The notes: generated by a model not told the origin, from the sequence alone. A DNA stretch of 64,000 nucleotides from Eimeria necatrix (GCF_000499385.1 NW_013651750.1:1-64000), one strand, 5' to 3'. Shown: positions 46,093 through 58,210, counted from the first letter of the stretch. Numbers and translations are program-made.

Positions 46093-46247
46093 CAAGCCCT
46101 ATTGTAGTGCCTGTGCATTACAGGTGCAGGACTCCTCACCACAAGGCCAAGGAGGCAAGAGCCCCAAGTGGGGACTTTTAAGAATAAGGTATTTGAAAAC
46201 TGGAGAAGATAACTGCATTTAATGATATTTGGATATTTATTTCGTAC
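46093..46247 (+). repeat. Repeat family R2, plus-strand copy
   Basis: Inverted partner of 45345-45485. Begins CTATTGTAGTGCCTG, continues through CACCACAAGGCC and CCAAGTGGGG, and ends in an AT-rich block (TATTTGGATATTTATTTCG). A shorter relative of its left edge is seen at about 48484-48505. Confidence 0.7.
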
Positions 46248-46298
46248 AGATGCGCCAAAGCCGTTAAGAGGTTGAGACGCGGATTGAGCGCTGTAGCC

Positions 46299-46405
46299 TC
46301 TTACTAGTGGAGTAGGAATGCAATTTGTCAACAAATTAAGATGTATAGACTAGAAATGCCCGCGAATGCTCTAAGATTGGGGCTGCCGACAACGCCGGCA
46401 CCGGT
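46299..46405 (+). repeat. Dispersed repeat family R1, copy 2
   Basis: Second copy of the R1 unit, with TTACTAGTG, CAACAAATTA, GATTGGGGCTG and ACGCCGGCACCGGTG. It follows directly after the R2 plus copy, so R1 and R2 may be parts of one larger element. Confidence 0.75.
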
Positions 46406-46937
46406 GAGCGTCACATCCTCACCGTACCAGCAAAGCAAAAACGAGAAGAAACGACTTTTATGAAGTATGATTTTGAGAACTTAATATGAAACGATCTTTT
46501 TAATAAATTGGTCGACGATACGCGACCGATGCGTCGGTAGTAGAGAAACTTTCATTGAACACCAGAGTAGAGGGTTGTGCAGCATCGTAGACGCTGTAGA
46601 GAACGCAGTGTACTACAGTAGCAGCCGGAGCCGCTGCGCACTACAGGACCGGTGAGTGGCTGACCTCCATTCGGCCATATGGTCATATGAGTAAAGTAAT
46701 ATGCCTTTTGGCCTCAAGGCCACCCCATCTAATCCTTGCTAGGCCTGGGTGTTGCCGCATGCTTGGACAATTTGCTTCTTAGGCAGTATTGATTTGGCAA
46801 AGCAGGTTAGCCTCCTGCCAGGAGTCTTCATGTATTTCACAGGCACTAGATTGGCGCTTGCTGGTGACCTTTAGTGGTTAGCTACCTGGTGAGCTATAAG
46901 AGGTTAGCACGCTGTAAGGATGCAGATAACTTGTTAT

Positions 46938-47040
46938 TCCTAGCGAAGTAACGCGATTCATAAGCAAAATAGCATGTGTAGGCTAGGAGTGCTTGTGAAT
47001 ATCCTAAGGCTGAGGCTGGCGATGACACCGACACTGGTGT
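46938..47040 (+). repeat. Dispersed repeat family R1, copy 3
   Basis: Most diverged R1 copy: AAGCAAAATAG, CATGTGTAGGCTAGGAGTG and GGCTGGCGATGACACCGACA. Upstream AAGAGGTTAGCACGCTG matches the sequence upstream of copy 2, extending the homologous block leftwards. Confidence 0.65.
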
Positions 47041-47164
47041 GGGGCACCGCCTTAACCGGGTCAGGAATATCATAACTAAAATTCTTGACTTTTAAGAAGG
47101 TTCTATTGACAGACTCGAAGGAAGATGGGTTATTGATTATCTGGTGCTGTTTTATAGAATATGC

Positions 47165-47250
47165 AGCGAATGCAGAGGGTTCGTCAGAAGGGCGCCCTAT
47201 TCGTGCTCCAGGAAGCAACGTAGTAGCAGCAGAGAGCTCTGTTCACTACA
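47165..47250 (-). repeat. Repeat family R3, minus-strand copy
   Basis: The reverse complement (CTCTCTGCTGCTACTACG ... GAATAGGGCGCCCTTCTGAC) matches 50413-50495 on the plus strand over about 80 bp. A partial third copy is at 48129-48167 (GCGCTCTCTGCTGCTACTAC). The copies bracket the retroelement remnant in inverted orientation. Confidence 0.75.
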
Positions 47251-47262
47251 CCTCATCTTCTT

Positions 47263-48789
47263 TCTCGTGCACTAGTTCTACTTTAAGTTCCGCAAGTGCA
47301 AGTTTACAAAATCAGAAGTTCGTCTTCCCCTGTTATACTCCTGGCACAGGGGTGTCTGTGAAGGGGAAAAGCCTTTGCAAACAAGATACAGGCCTTTCTC
47401 ATGTGATCCGAATCGCTAGACAACGGAGCTCAAGCATGCCAATTGCCCGGTAGAGGAAGCTCTTACCGTATCGTCGTTGCCGCTTAATTTCTTTTACCAT
47501 AGACCTCAAACTCACAACCACGCCTCAAAAAACTCAAAAGACGCTTAATCGACTACACGACCTTGAAAGTTTCAGATACAATGAAGCGTTTTGAGTTGTA
47601 TTCTATTGGTGTGGTTTTTCACGAAAAGCAGAGACCAATTAGTTTCTTCATCCAGGCTATAAAACCAACGCACCACAAATATTTAAGCCAAAGCCAGGAA
47701 TTGGAGTTTCTACTGAGAGATCTAAGAAAAACCGCCTAATTTGTGCATGCCGCTAAGATGACAGCTAACAGAAATTTTAGCCTCCCTCTCACCTAGCACA
47801 ACTGAGCTCGTCTAAACCCCTTTCTGATGGCAGGGCTTTATATCGTGGCTTCCTGGAGGAGCTCAATGACCTTGCTGTTACGCACCCACAATGTGGGCGG
47901 ATTCAAGTGTATGATACATTGTCAGATATCCACAATACCCCAGAATGGCTGAATCGAGCGTTCTGATTCACAAGTGAGTCACTTCTAAAGCGCGACTAAC
48001 TTCACGCGCGTGAGCATCTGAGCTTCCTAAAGGGCATCACAGCAATGAAGGGCTGCAGGAAAACTAAATTATAGTGGCAGACCAACGTAAGCGTGTTTGC
48101 AGGCCGTCTAATACGCCATTCGTAGTGACCGGCGCTCTCTGCTGCTACTACGTAACTTCCTGTCGCACACACTGGGCATACCTCTGTAGAATTCCTTACC
48201 TTCGAGACATGTGTTTTGAAACACCATCAAAATAATTAGCTACCAGTTGCCTTTCAAGTCTATCGTTTGAACTTCTCAAAAGAGAATCATAGTTCTGACT
48301 GCCCTTACCCCGTTGGGTCCCCTTTCCAATGCCCGCGCCATCACCAGCCCCAGCGTCAGGATAGAAACAAACGTTCCCTGCCTATAAATGCTGTCTCGCG
48401 TACAAACCACTTACGTCTATTAATATTAGTAATGTATCTGTGCCCTTTCGGCGTACTAACCTCTAGAGGCCACCAGAAAGCGCTATTGTAGTGCCTGCGC
48501 ACAACTTCCTCTCTTGCCGGGCTAAGCCGGTCTACCCAGATTTCATGATTTCAGTTGCTTCGGCCTCGACTATAATGTCACCTTTTCTGGCTTGATCTTT
48601 CCTTGATGTTCTCTCCTGTGTCTGCTACGTTCTCTGCGCTGCTGTGCTATGCCGTTTTCTGTGCGTGTGACTCTAATGCTAAAGCGTTGGCTGTAAAAAG
48701 CCTGCATGAGCACATGAAGATGCGCAGCACTCCCAACCCCTCCGGCGCGGCAGGAAAGACTGCCTGTACGGAGGACGGTGCATGTGGAC
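47263..48789. other. Retroelement flank, no intact gene
   Basis: Mostly unassigned AT-richer DNA. It contains a partial R3 copy at 48129-48167 and a block at 48282-48320 (GAGAATCATAGTTCTGACTG ... CGTTGGGTC) that recurs at 50348-50383. It is where the 3' long terminal repeat of the minus-strand element would be expected, but LTR boundaries could not be fixed. Confidence 0.4.
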
Positions 48790-50070
48790 GGGCCCGAGGC
48801 GCTACGGCTCGGAAGGGGAAGTGCAGGTCTGAGCGTGAAGACGAGTGGGCTGGCGGCGGTGCCAGGCACGCACTAAAGCCGGTAAACCTGTAAGATGGTG
48901 AGCGGGCTCCCACGTGGCTTGCTCTTCAGGTGTTCCGCGCCACTTGACGAGGTACTGGGCGTTGGCGCTCGAGCCGCGCCGGTCCATGATGTGATGCGGA
49001 TCCGTTGGATTATCAGCCTTATCGTGGGTAGGGAGCTATCCCGCGTCCGCTTGCTGGGAAGCCAACTCAGGAGGAAGCGGGCCACTGGCGAATTAACTGT
49101 GAAACGTGGAAGACGTGGCAATTATAAGCGAGACAGCAGGCGACAGTGCCTCTACGTTCGGTAACATCAAAGGGTCCCCCGTGACGGGGCTCAGAGTTGG
49201 CTTATTTGTTCAAAGGCAGTATATGCTTGATGCTGAGCCAAACCTGATCGAATACGGCATTATCCGCCGCGCGGTGATATGCGTCTGCTTAGTACTTCTG
49301 CTGCCATTTCGCCTTTGGGATGTGGTCCTGGGCCCTGTCACAAAGCTGACGGAAAAACTTCGCCATCAAAGGGGTGTGCGTACGAGCTAACGCACCCACG
49401 ACGTCGGCGTCTGCGGCTGGTAGTGGATTCTCGCCGACCATGACCTCGGAAGTGGATAGATCGATGAACGAATGGATTGCCGTGTTGTAAGCAAGCTCCA
49501 GGGCAGGAAGCAGGCGCTCCCATTCACGTTCATCAGGGTGTATCTGGGTGCGGAGCATCTGCTCCGGGGTGGGGCTAACCCGCTGAGTTTGGCTGTCTCT
49601 CTGGGGACGGTAGGACGAGGACATGGCACGTTTGATGTTGAAACAGCTACAGAGTTGTTGCCGAAGATCAGATTGAAAACAGGGGTTCTGGTCGGAAATG
49701 AGCACATCCAGAAAGCCGTGGCAGGGCCTAAGACGGTCCGCAAGAAGCATACGCCATCAGCTGCGGTGAATGACTTCTTAGCAGGAATGAACTAGGCCAT
49801 CTTATTAAGCGAGCCGACGAACACTAGAATCGAGTCGTGCTCCGACTTAGTAAAGGGAAGCTCTGATAAAATCAAGGGTCTCGTGGGTCCATCGACGCGA
49901 AGGGATGAGTAGCTGTTTTTGTGGGGTTCTCGTTAAGTGACTTAGACGCACGGCAGCGAGTGCATGATGCCACATATGCAGTAGTGTAGGGGCTCATTCC
50001 TGGGCAGAGGTAATGCTTCCTTAGAGCCGTGAAGGTATTCTTCTTGCCTCGATGTCCTACTGTCACATGG
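48790..50070 (-). mobile_element. Decayed Ty3/gypsy chromovirus: integrase and chromodomain remnant
   Basis: On the minus strand, three recognisable parts follow in the right order. The zinc-binding HHCC domain of integrase is at 50066-49872 (GHRGKKNTFTALRKHYLCPG, then SCTRCRASK). The integrase core is at about 49850-49289 (GFLDVLISDQNPCF, SSYRPQRDSQTQRV, LPALELAYNTAIH). A linker (GGPFDVTERRG, HVFHVSQL) leads to a chromodomain at 48987-48802 (AQYLVKWRGTPEEQATWEP). Chromodomains on integrases direct insertion to heterochromatin marks. The copy is dead: the frame shifts and stops several times, and the catalytic glutamate of the usual GQTERVN motif reads Gln here. Gag, protease, reverse transcriptase and RNase H are not visible in the window, so only the 3' half remains. 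Confidence 0.88.
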
Positions 50071-50087
50071 TCATGTTATGAATACAG

Positions 50088-50156
50088 GACGTGCTTGAGG
50101 AACTCAAGGAATTGAGAGATGCAGATTTTCCATATTCAATGAGTGCGGACGTGCAA
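50088..50156 (+). other. Orphan exon-like segment
   Basis: 69 bases bounded by an AATACAG acceptor and a CAA|GTAAGG donor, open in frame as DVLEELKELRDADFPYSMSA plus DVQ. It lies on the plus strand at the upstream edge of the minus-strand retroelement. No partner exon was found. It may be a captured gene fragment, part of a disrupted gene, or chance. Confidence 0.3.
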
Positions 50157-50412
50157 GTAAGGTGACACATAGCGAAAAGTAGATAGACGATTACGAAATT
50201 CTATTGTACAGCGTCGCCGGGTTGTTTTACGGCGGCTCCTTAGCGGGTACGAAAAGCATAAGACTTCAAGTTAGCATGTGTCCAAACGGTCGTATCAGGG
50301 GGGCCTGCGGTTGCCCGCAATCTACGGATCCAACTCCTTAAAAGTAGAGAATCATAGTCCTGACTCTTCTGACCCAGTTGGGTCAGTACGTCGTCTCAGG
50401 GCAGGCGCTGTA

Positions 50413-50495
50413 TTGCACAGCGTTCTCTGCTGCTACTACTTTACTACCTCGCCCAAGAATAGGGCGCCCTTCTGACTAATTCTCTACTACATTCG
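50413..50495 (+). repeat. Repeat family R3, plus-strand copy
   Basis: Matches the reverse complement of 47165-47250, including TCTCTGCTGCTACTAC and GAATAGGGCGCCCTTCTGAC. Just upstream, 50348-50383 matches 48282-48320 in direct orientation, so this side carries two repeat blocks in a different order from the 48 kb copies. Confidence 0.75.
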
Positions 50496-51948
50496 ACACA
50501 TCCCTCATAAACAATACGCAGTTATTAATAAAAGCAATCATCTTTCAAGGTCTCGTTCCAAGTTTTCCAAAAAGTCGTCCCTAGATGGTAGCGCTTTATG
50601 AGTACGGCGAAGCTCATGGCTGGGTCTCCAGTAACAGGCAGAGCCGAATTATATTTTTGTGTTATTCGGACTTTACCATCTTGTCGCTATGTCGAATTCA
50701 GGACAGGGACTATCATCTCCTTAGGGGTGGTCTTGCTCCCTTCGGATCTCAACTGGTCCTACGGGTCGCATTGCGCTCCTTGCTCAGAGGCTTAGTAGTT
50801 TATACTTTCTTGTCAAGATCTCACTCGTCATCGGCAGCGCAGCGCTGTATCTCCTGCGCTTCGAGTGCCCGAGTTAGGCTCGCACTATGGCGCTTGCGTG
50901 TCTATGACTCCGAACACGCATTCGGTTTTTCGACTAGTCCAAAATATGCGGGTGTATGCGGGCTGAGCACTAAAAAATTTGCCCGGAAGCTTCCTTAGTA
51001 CGTAGACGAGAGCCAAGGCCGAGTGGGCGGCCACATGTGCCCTACGGCCGCCTATGTAGGGGCAACACGCCCACTTGCCTTAATTTTATAGGAAAAACAT
51101 GGCACATTGCTTGAAAAGCGAGGAGTTCAAAGTGGCAGCAAAACAGCTGGGCTTTCTCCTTAACGCTCAGCTTCACTGAGTGAACCGGTAACATTCGTAG
51201 TACTAGGCATTAGGTTGACGCGCGCACGCTGCTTTCACAATTTGAATGAGAAGTAAAAGGCCGGGCGGCTATAACCCGCACACTGCGTTACAGGACCCTT
51301 GTTTATGTCTGGCTACTCTGTGTTTACCAGTTGAAGGCAGCACCTCGTGAAGTGACGGAAATTAGAGGACGCAGTAAAACTTGTGGCTCTTATATAACTT
51401 TAATCTTTCTTGGCTGGCCCCAGACATTTTTGTGTTGTTTAAGAGGCAGGGTAAGCAGGCAACAACAAAGTCAACAATCGAAGGTGACCTGCAGCCATTG
51501 AGGGCCCCTAGAGCATATTTCCCCCCGCCACAACGTAATTTAAACTTCTTAAAACTGTAAATTAGAGAGTTTGTAGATGCATATTTTGTCTCTGAATAGT
51601 AAGGCAGCAGCTGATTGCTTCATCTGTGCTGCATGTTTGCTGAGACAACACCTATGTGACGACGGGCCACGTAGAGCGCCCCAGTCGCCAGCAGCTCTAG
51701 CAGCCCCGAAGACAGGCTTTTGTACTGCCTGAAAGATTGAACCTTCCTGGTGAAACATCTGAATATATTGAAGTAACATGCTGCAGTAATGTTTGATTAG
51801 GGTCGACCTGTGAATTCTTGCCTCTGGTCAGTTGCTGCTGAAGGAGCGGCAACAGCTATTCTCTCGAGCTACTTACAGCGGGACAGGTACGAACACGCCC
51901 GATCAATAAGGAACTTATTCGGGGATTCACATTCACAGAAAATCTAAA
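50496..51948. other. Intergenic between retroelement and aconitase
   Basis: A 137-codon plus-strand frame (50585-50998) and a 76-codon minus frame (51549-51779) are open but carry no motif. The last several hundred bases should contain the aconitase promoter and 5' UTR. No iron-responsive-element hairpin was identified by eye. Confidence 0.4.
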
Positions 51949-54900
51949 ATGACCGACGGTTCACCTCCCGAGACAACTGGAAACATTGCCAGCAACTCCC
52001 GTCCCGATGGGAAGGCCGCTGCGCATCCCTATGCACACCTTTTGGAAACGCTCAGTGGTTTCGAAGAGAAGATATATAATATACAGAAACTTGGAAAAGA
52101 CGAAGTCTGCCGTCTTCCGTACTGCATTCGTGTGCTGCTGGAGTCTGCTGTCCGGAACTGCGACGGCTTCCTCGTGACCGAAGCCGACGTCGAAGGCATC
52201 TTGAAGTGGGGGTCATCATTCAACGCTAAGGAAGACACAGTCCAGGTAGATGTTCCATTCATACCTGCTAGAGTAATTCTGCAAGACTTCACGGGTGTTC
52301 CATGCGTTGTCGACCTCGCCGCGATGCGTGACGCCATGAAGGAGTTAGGATGTGACCCTCTAAAGATCAATCCGCGGGTTCCCGTAGACCTCATAGTTGA
52401 TCATTCCGTCCAAGTGGACAAAGCCAGAAGGTATGCATGCCGTTGTCCACCATGTGCATGCTGGACAGCGGAGCACACACATTCGTATTGTTAAAAGCCT
52501 CAACTGGGTGCCCACGACACCGAGCATGCCTCTATAACTTCTCTGTATGTATTGACGCAGCCAAAACGCAATGGCTTATAACGAGGCAATGGAGATGCAT
52601 CGCAACGGCGAGCGCTTCTCTTTCTTGAAGTGGGCAGCAAACACTTTTTCGCAGATGCTCATTGTGCCGCCAGGCTCCGGGATAGTTCATCAGGTGAATC
52701 TGGAGTACTTGGCTAGGGTTGTAGTGACGAGGGATGGACTTTGCTTTCCGGATTCGCTCGTGGGAACTGATTCGCATACAACCATGGTCGACGGACTAGG
52801 CATTGTGGGATGGTGAGGCAATATGACTACATACAGGGATTCGACATGTGTACTGGAAGAGCGCTACGGTAGGCTAGCACTTTGCGACGTGTGTGATGAT
52901 CCTCAGCTGGTACTGCTGTCTGTTTGAATGTTCTCACGTACGCATCCACGCAGGGGAGTTGGTGGAATTGAAGCTGAGGCGACTATGTTAGGCCAGCCTG
53001 TTTCCATGACACTTCCGCCAGTCTTGGGTGTGCGCCTTGTCGGTCATTTGAGCTCCGCTTGCACAACAACGGACTTAGTGCTTCATGTTGTCCGCATATT
53101 ACGTACGCGTGGCGTTGTTGACCATTTCGTGGAATTCTTTGGGGAGAGTTGCTCCACGCTTTCGGTTCCCGACCGGGCCACCATTGCAAACATGAGCCCA
53201 GAGTTTGGTGCTACCATTGGCTACTTTCCCCCTGATGAAGTAACCCTTAAGTACCTGCTGTCTACTGGTCGAAGCTCCAGGGAAGTGGAAAAGATAAAGG
53301 CTTACCTTTTGCAGCAAGGGATGTTTAGGACATACACAGGCTCCGAAACGGAGGTATCCTACACAGGTGAGGCCCACAAGTCATCGGTTAGGGAAGCCTG
53401 ACTATCTTCAGCTGCAGCCTTTGTAATGTGTGTGCTTCCGACGGGTGCGGCTGCTGCAGATGTAGTGGAAATTGACTTGTCTAAGATTGAACCGTGCGTT
53501 GCGGGTCCCAAGCGCCCTCAGGACGAAGTTCTTCTTCGCAACCTTAAGGCGGAGTTCACCGTACGCAACAAGTGAATATCCTGCTCTACGGAACAGAAAT
53601 TACGGTTCGCGGCACTTGCTTATGTTTGCCAAGGCGTAAGCTTGTGCGCGCAGGAGAGCTTAACTGCTCCCACTGGTTTCAAGGGTTTTGGCTTGAAGCC
53701 TGACGCCGTATCTCTTCGCGTGCCGCTGGCATTTGAGGGCAAAACTTACGAGCTTCGACAGGTGAGACGGGTCGTAGATGCTGTGCAGCAGCAGTGTAGC
53801 AGGCGTTTGGATGTTCAAAATTGTTAGTTACGTGGTTTTGCCCGGGAAACGTTTTCTGTGCGTCTCTCAGGGGTCGGTAGTGATTGCGGCGATCACAAGC
53901 TGCACGAACACGTCCAACCCGTCGGTTATGATCGGTGCTGGCCTGTTAGCTCGAAGAGCAGTCGTAGGTTTCGCAGTTTATCCCTTATTCGCAGCAGATG
54001 CATTTTCTGACTGCATGCCGTAAGGGATTGGTTCTTTCAAATCAGAATTTTTTTGATCGGGTGTTCTATGTGATAATTAACTGCACAGTAGATGAGGGCA
54101 TCTTCTACTACAGAATTTTCCAGAGTGTTTAATTATGCATGTGTCTTAGGAGCTGGGACTTAGCGTTGCTCCGTATATAAAAACCTCCCTCTCACCTGGG
54201 AGCCACGTGGTTCAGCGCTACCTTGAAGCCGCGGGCCTTCTACCGGCCCTGGAGGAGCTGGGCTTTTACCTAGCAGGTTAGTATAGACACATGCTGCCCC
54301 CCAATAATGGCCATGAATGGCGCTTTTGCACGTCATTTCTTGCCCCGTTGTGGAGGTCTCACATGCGGTGATGCTCGTCTAGCGTGCAGTGTGACTCAGG
54401 ATTCGGCTGCATGACATGTATTGGTAACAGTGGAGACCTTCCAGAGGTATGTAAGTCAGTAGGAAGTGATGGGGAGCCCAGGTTGTTCTTACCTACGCCT
54501 CCACCAGTGCCCAAACTCAATGACGCGTGATTTTCACTGGTTGCTCTTCTCTACATAGATATCTGACTGCGTGATTGAATGCGTGTGCAGGAAGTGACCG
54601 CAGCTATTCAGTCGAACCCAGATCTGGTTGTTGCGGCGGTTCTTTCTGGTGCGCTTTTTCGAGTCAGCATTTTAGCAGAAAGCTGACAATGGGCTTTAAT
54701 TCGGGCAAACGGACGCAGTTCACAAGATGTGACGCAGGAAAGAGCGCGTTCTTTTTGCTGCCACTGCAGGCAACAGGAATTTTGAGGGTCGCGTGCACCC
54801 TCTCACTCGTGCGAACTACCTTGCTTCTCCGCCACTCTGTGTCGCCTTTGCTATTGCCGGTGGGCGTTTTGTCAGCCTCTTCTGGGACATTGCCACCAAG

Positions 54901-57153
54901 TTTGAGTTGCTGGGTCGAAGGCATCAGTTCCACAGCCCCACAGCCTTCTAGTGCGATTTGTTACAAACTTTCCTCAGGAAGAGTAAACATCGACTTTGAA
55001 ACTGAGCCGCTTGGCATTGGGAAAGACGGTATGCCTGTCTGCTGAATCCTTCATTCTGAATCGAGCAGCGTCCCATGATTTTGTCCGCAGCTTTCTAGCG
55101 AGATCTTCTCGTTTGATTTTGCAGGAAAGGAAGTATTTTTGCGAGACATTTGGCCCAGCGCAGCCAGCGTGAACGAGCTCGTGGAAACTGCAATACTTCC
55201 TTCTTTTTTCAACGAAGCCTACAAGAATATCCAACTGGGGAATGAACAGTAGGGTTATCCAACGAGGACAAACCGCATTCCGCTTGCCAGAAACGTATTC
55301 TTTTTTTACGTAGAAGGCGCATCTAAATTTGGGAGCAAGGGCTTCATGCGTAGATGTTTCATGCCTACACGCATGCTCCACTTTGAATACGCGCAGGTGG
55401 AAAGCTCTCAAGTCACCTACGGGCACATTGCTTCAGTGGCCAGCCAATTCTACATACATACATAAGCCTCCGTTTTTTGCGAACCTCACGAGGGAACCGA
55501 TGCCAGTGCAATCTATTACACGGGCCAGGTGCCTTCTTTTGCTGGGTATGCGCTTGGCAGTGGTTCTTATTGATACTTCGAAGGAGACAGCCACTTTCCA
55601 AGCCGTTCTCAGTTTTATACTTGATCTTCTCTGTTGTATTGCGTGACTGGTGTCTGTAGGAGACAGCATCACAACAGATCACATTTCGCCTGCTGGGAGA
55701 ATCGAGAAAAACTCTCCAGCTGGTCGTTACCTATTGGCCCACGGTGTCATGGTAGGCAGCAGCGTATCAAGCCACTGGAATGGCGTACACAATTTTCCTT
55801 CTAAAGGCGCCTTGCCACCCTCACTGTGCTACCTTCACCTTGTGAAAAAAATTTGAACGCGCTTGTAGTGATCACTCCGCTTGTGTTTGTAGCAACGAGA
55901 TTTCAACTCTTACGGGAGCCGTCGCGGTAACGATGAAGTCATGACTCGAGGTTTGTACGCAGTTTTTTTGGCGGAAGAGGATATCTAATCACTCTACGCC
56001 TAGGATTCCTGCAACAGCGCACCATCAGACAATCTAAGGAGGGGCTTTAACACTCTATACATGCAGGAAGTTTCGGGGGTTTCTCTGTTGTGGTTGAAGG
56101 GACTTTCGCGAACATCCGCCTGGTTAACAAACTTGCTTCCGTTGCTGGTCCTATTACCAAACACATCCCTTCTGGACAAGAAATGCCTGTATATGACGCT
56201 GCAGAAGTAGGTCGAACTAGACATGCAGCAGTGGAGACACAGAAGATGGAACGGCATAGATTAAGCATGCATTGGAGCGCGACCATTTGTGCTTAATCTC
56301 ATGTTGGTTGCTGTTGTATTCAGCTATACAAAGAAACACATACTCCGCTCATTATCGTCGCAGGTCAGTCGCCTGCTGTGCGTCAGTGCAGACTTAATAG
56401 CAGTTGCTCACGTACGGGCTGCTACTGCTTCCTGCGATACGCTGCTGGCTCTGTGACCACTTTTTGGCCTCCTAAACTTACCGGACGCCGTGCCGACTTT
56501 GAGGTTCTTTCCACCACGAACAGTTTATTTGTGAGTTAGGAAGGGAATATGGTAGTGGAAGCAGCAGAGATTGGGCAGCGAAGGGCGTGGCTCTGCTGGG
56601 CGTGAAAGCAGTTATCGCGGAGAGCTATGAGCGAATTCATAGGTCGAATCTAGTTGGAATGGGGGTACTTCCGCTGCAGTTTGCTCAGGGAGAGTCTGCT
56701 GCCTCTCTTAAAATTACAGGTACAACTGGACCACTCACTGACCAAACCGCGAGATATGCTGTGCAGCGTGACTATGATGAGCCGTGCCTTGCACAGCATG
56801 CTTCGTTTGTATAGCAGTGCGGCTATGTGAGACTTTCAGGAACAGAAGAATTTTCTATTGACTTGACACATCTAGAGGTGAAATCAATGGTTACAGTGCA
56901 ACTAGATGATGGTCGGCAGTTCACAGCTAAATGCCGCCTGGAAACCAAAGTGAGGCAGCCAATGAGCGCAGTGCGTGCTCTCAGTAGTTCCTCCGCTTTG
57001 GGCTTCTGCATTGTGTGAAGGTGGATGGCCGCTTTCAAAATGACACACTGTGCATGTCGTTTTGTGTTGTCCCAGGTAGAGTTGGAGTACTTCAGAAACG
57101 GAGGCATTCTGCAGTATGTCTTGAGAAAAGCGGCTTCTGAATCTGCCGCTTAG
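51949..57153 (+). CDS. Aconitate hydratase, IRP1/cytosolic-type family
   Basis: Twenty exons in unbroken phase: 51949-52430, 52561-52812, 52954-53366, 53460-53560, 53654-53761, 53871-53963, 54150-54276, 54400-54446, 54591-54648, 54770-54859, 54978-55028, 55125-55248, 55397-55545, 55660-55751, 55893-55950, 56100-56206, 56324-56363, 56540-56719, 56840-56949, 57076-57153; 919 residues. It isomerises citrate to isocitrate with a [4Fe-4S] cluster. The three cluster cysteines are present ([11 protein letters not shown] and [11 protein letters not shown]), with substrate and catalytic motifs [47 protein letters not shown] and [14 protein letters not shown]. Length and motifs match the IRP1/AcnA branch, not the shorter mitochondrial branch. 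The N-terminus shows no strong transit peptide, though apicomplexans commonly use this branch in the mitochondrion; targeting by an unseen upstream exon is possible. RNA binding is not implied. Confidence 0.96.
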
Positions 57154-58210
57154 GAACAGGGTGCAGCTGCAACAGTCTTGGTGCCCATACGCAGGTTCAT
57201 GGTGTAAAGAAAAGACGAGAAAGAGGCTTTAAACTGTTTTTTTTGCCTCGCCCAGAAGTCTGCGGTTCAGTATTTGCATTGCGTAGTGTGCAAGACACCC
57301 CTCCTGCAACTCTGCTTCACTAACAGCAAGCTATCCCCATGCGTGGACTTTCAGTTTGCGCAGCAAAGTGCGTGCTCACTGAGTCAGACTCATAAGACCA
57401 ATTTACGTTAGACCCAGCACTAAGAATTCCCCCAGGCTGCACAGGTGCCTGTATATTAAGCACTTGGCTTGCGAGAGGGCTTGCAAGATTGAAAGTATGC
57501 ACAACAGGATCAGTTTCTTTGTATTGTGGAGCTACTCCTAGGAGGCAGTCAGAATGCTTCTCGGGCTTGCGGCTCTTCTTAGCTTACGAGACACGCATGC
57601 CATCCAGAATTACTAGTGATATTTAACCCAGTCAGGCAACTTGAGATGTAGAACGTTCTCATATCGAGAGGCCGACACTAGTGCTGAGTGACAGCATTTC
57701 GTCCTCTTGGGGCTAAAGCCCAATTCCTTGCGGACTCTCTCACAAATTGTTGCTGAAAATGGAAGGGGGAGTCTCATTGGTAAGTCCATCCTGCCATTTC
57801 CAGGTGGTCTGATGGAGTAGGTCGGCTATTATACTTTTTCGCGCAGCTCCTAGTTTGTCTACGGACAAGGCGTATATGTTGCCTTTAGAGCTGTGTGCGG
57901 GCCTCACACTTGCGATGAAAACGCAACCACAATCTCTGTTGACCAGGAGCAGAGTGTGGTAATGGGCCCACGGTGCAGCTTTTGCGCACCACTATAACGA
58001 ACCATGTGAAGTGAACCAGCGTGTAGACTTTCTTTGCTAATGGAAGGCATTCAGGGCACTGATAATAGCACCCCGCTAAAACCCATAGTTAGGACTTCCT
58101 CGCAATGTCCCACTTCGGAAATTCACAATTTCAAGCAGCGGAGAGGTTTCGCTGAAAATGCACATCTACAGGTTCCCAAATTGCGCCCTCATTCGGAAGA
58201 GTGAAATAAA
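57154..58210. other. Intergenic, no gene supported
   Basis: 3' flank of the aconitase. Only short frames; no motif, repeat or RNA gene recognised. Confidence 0.45.
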
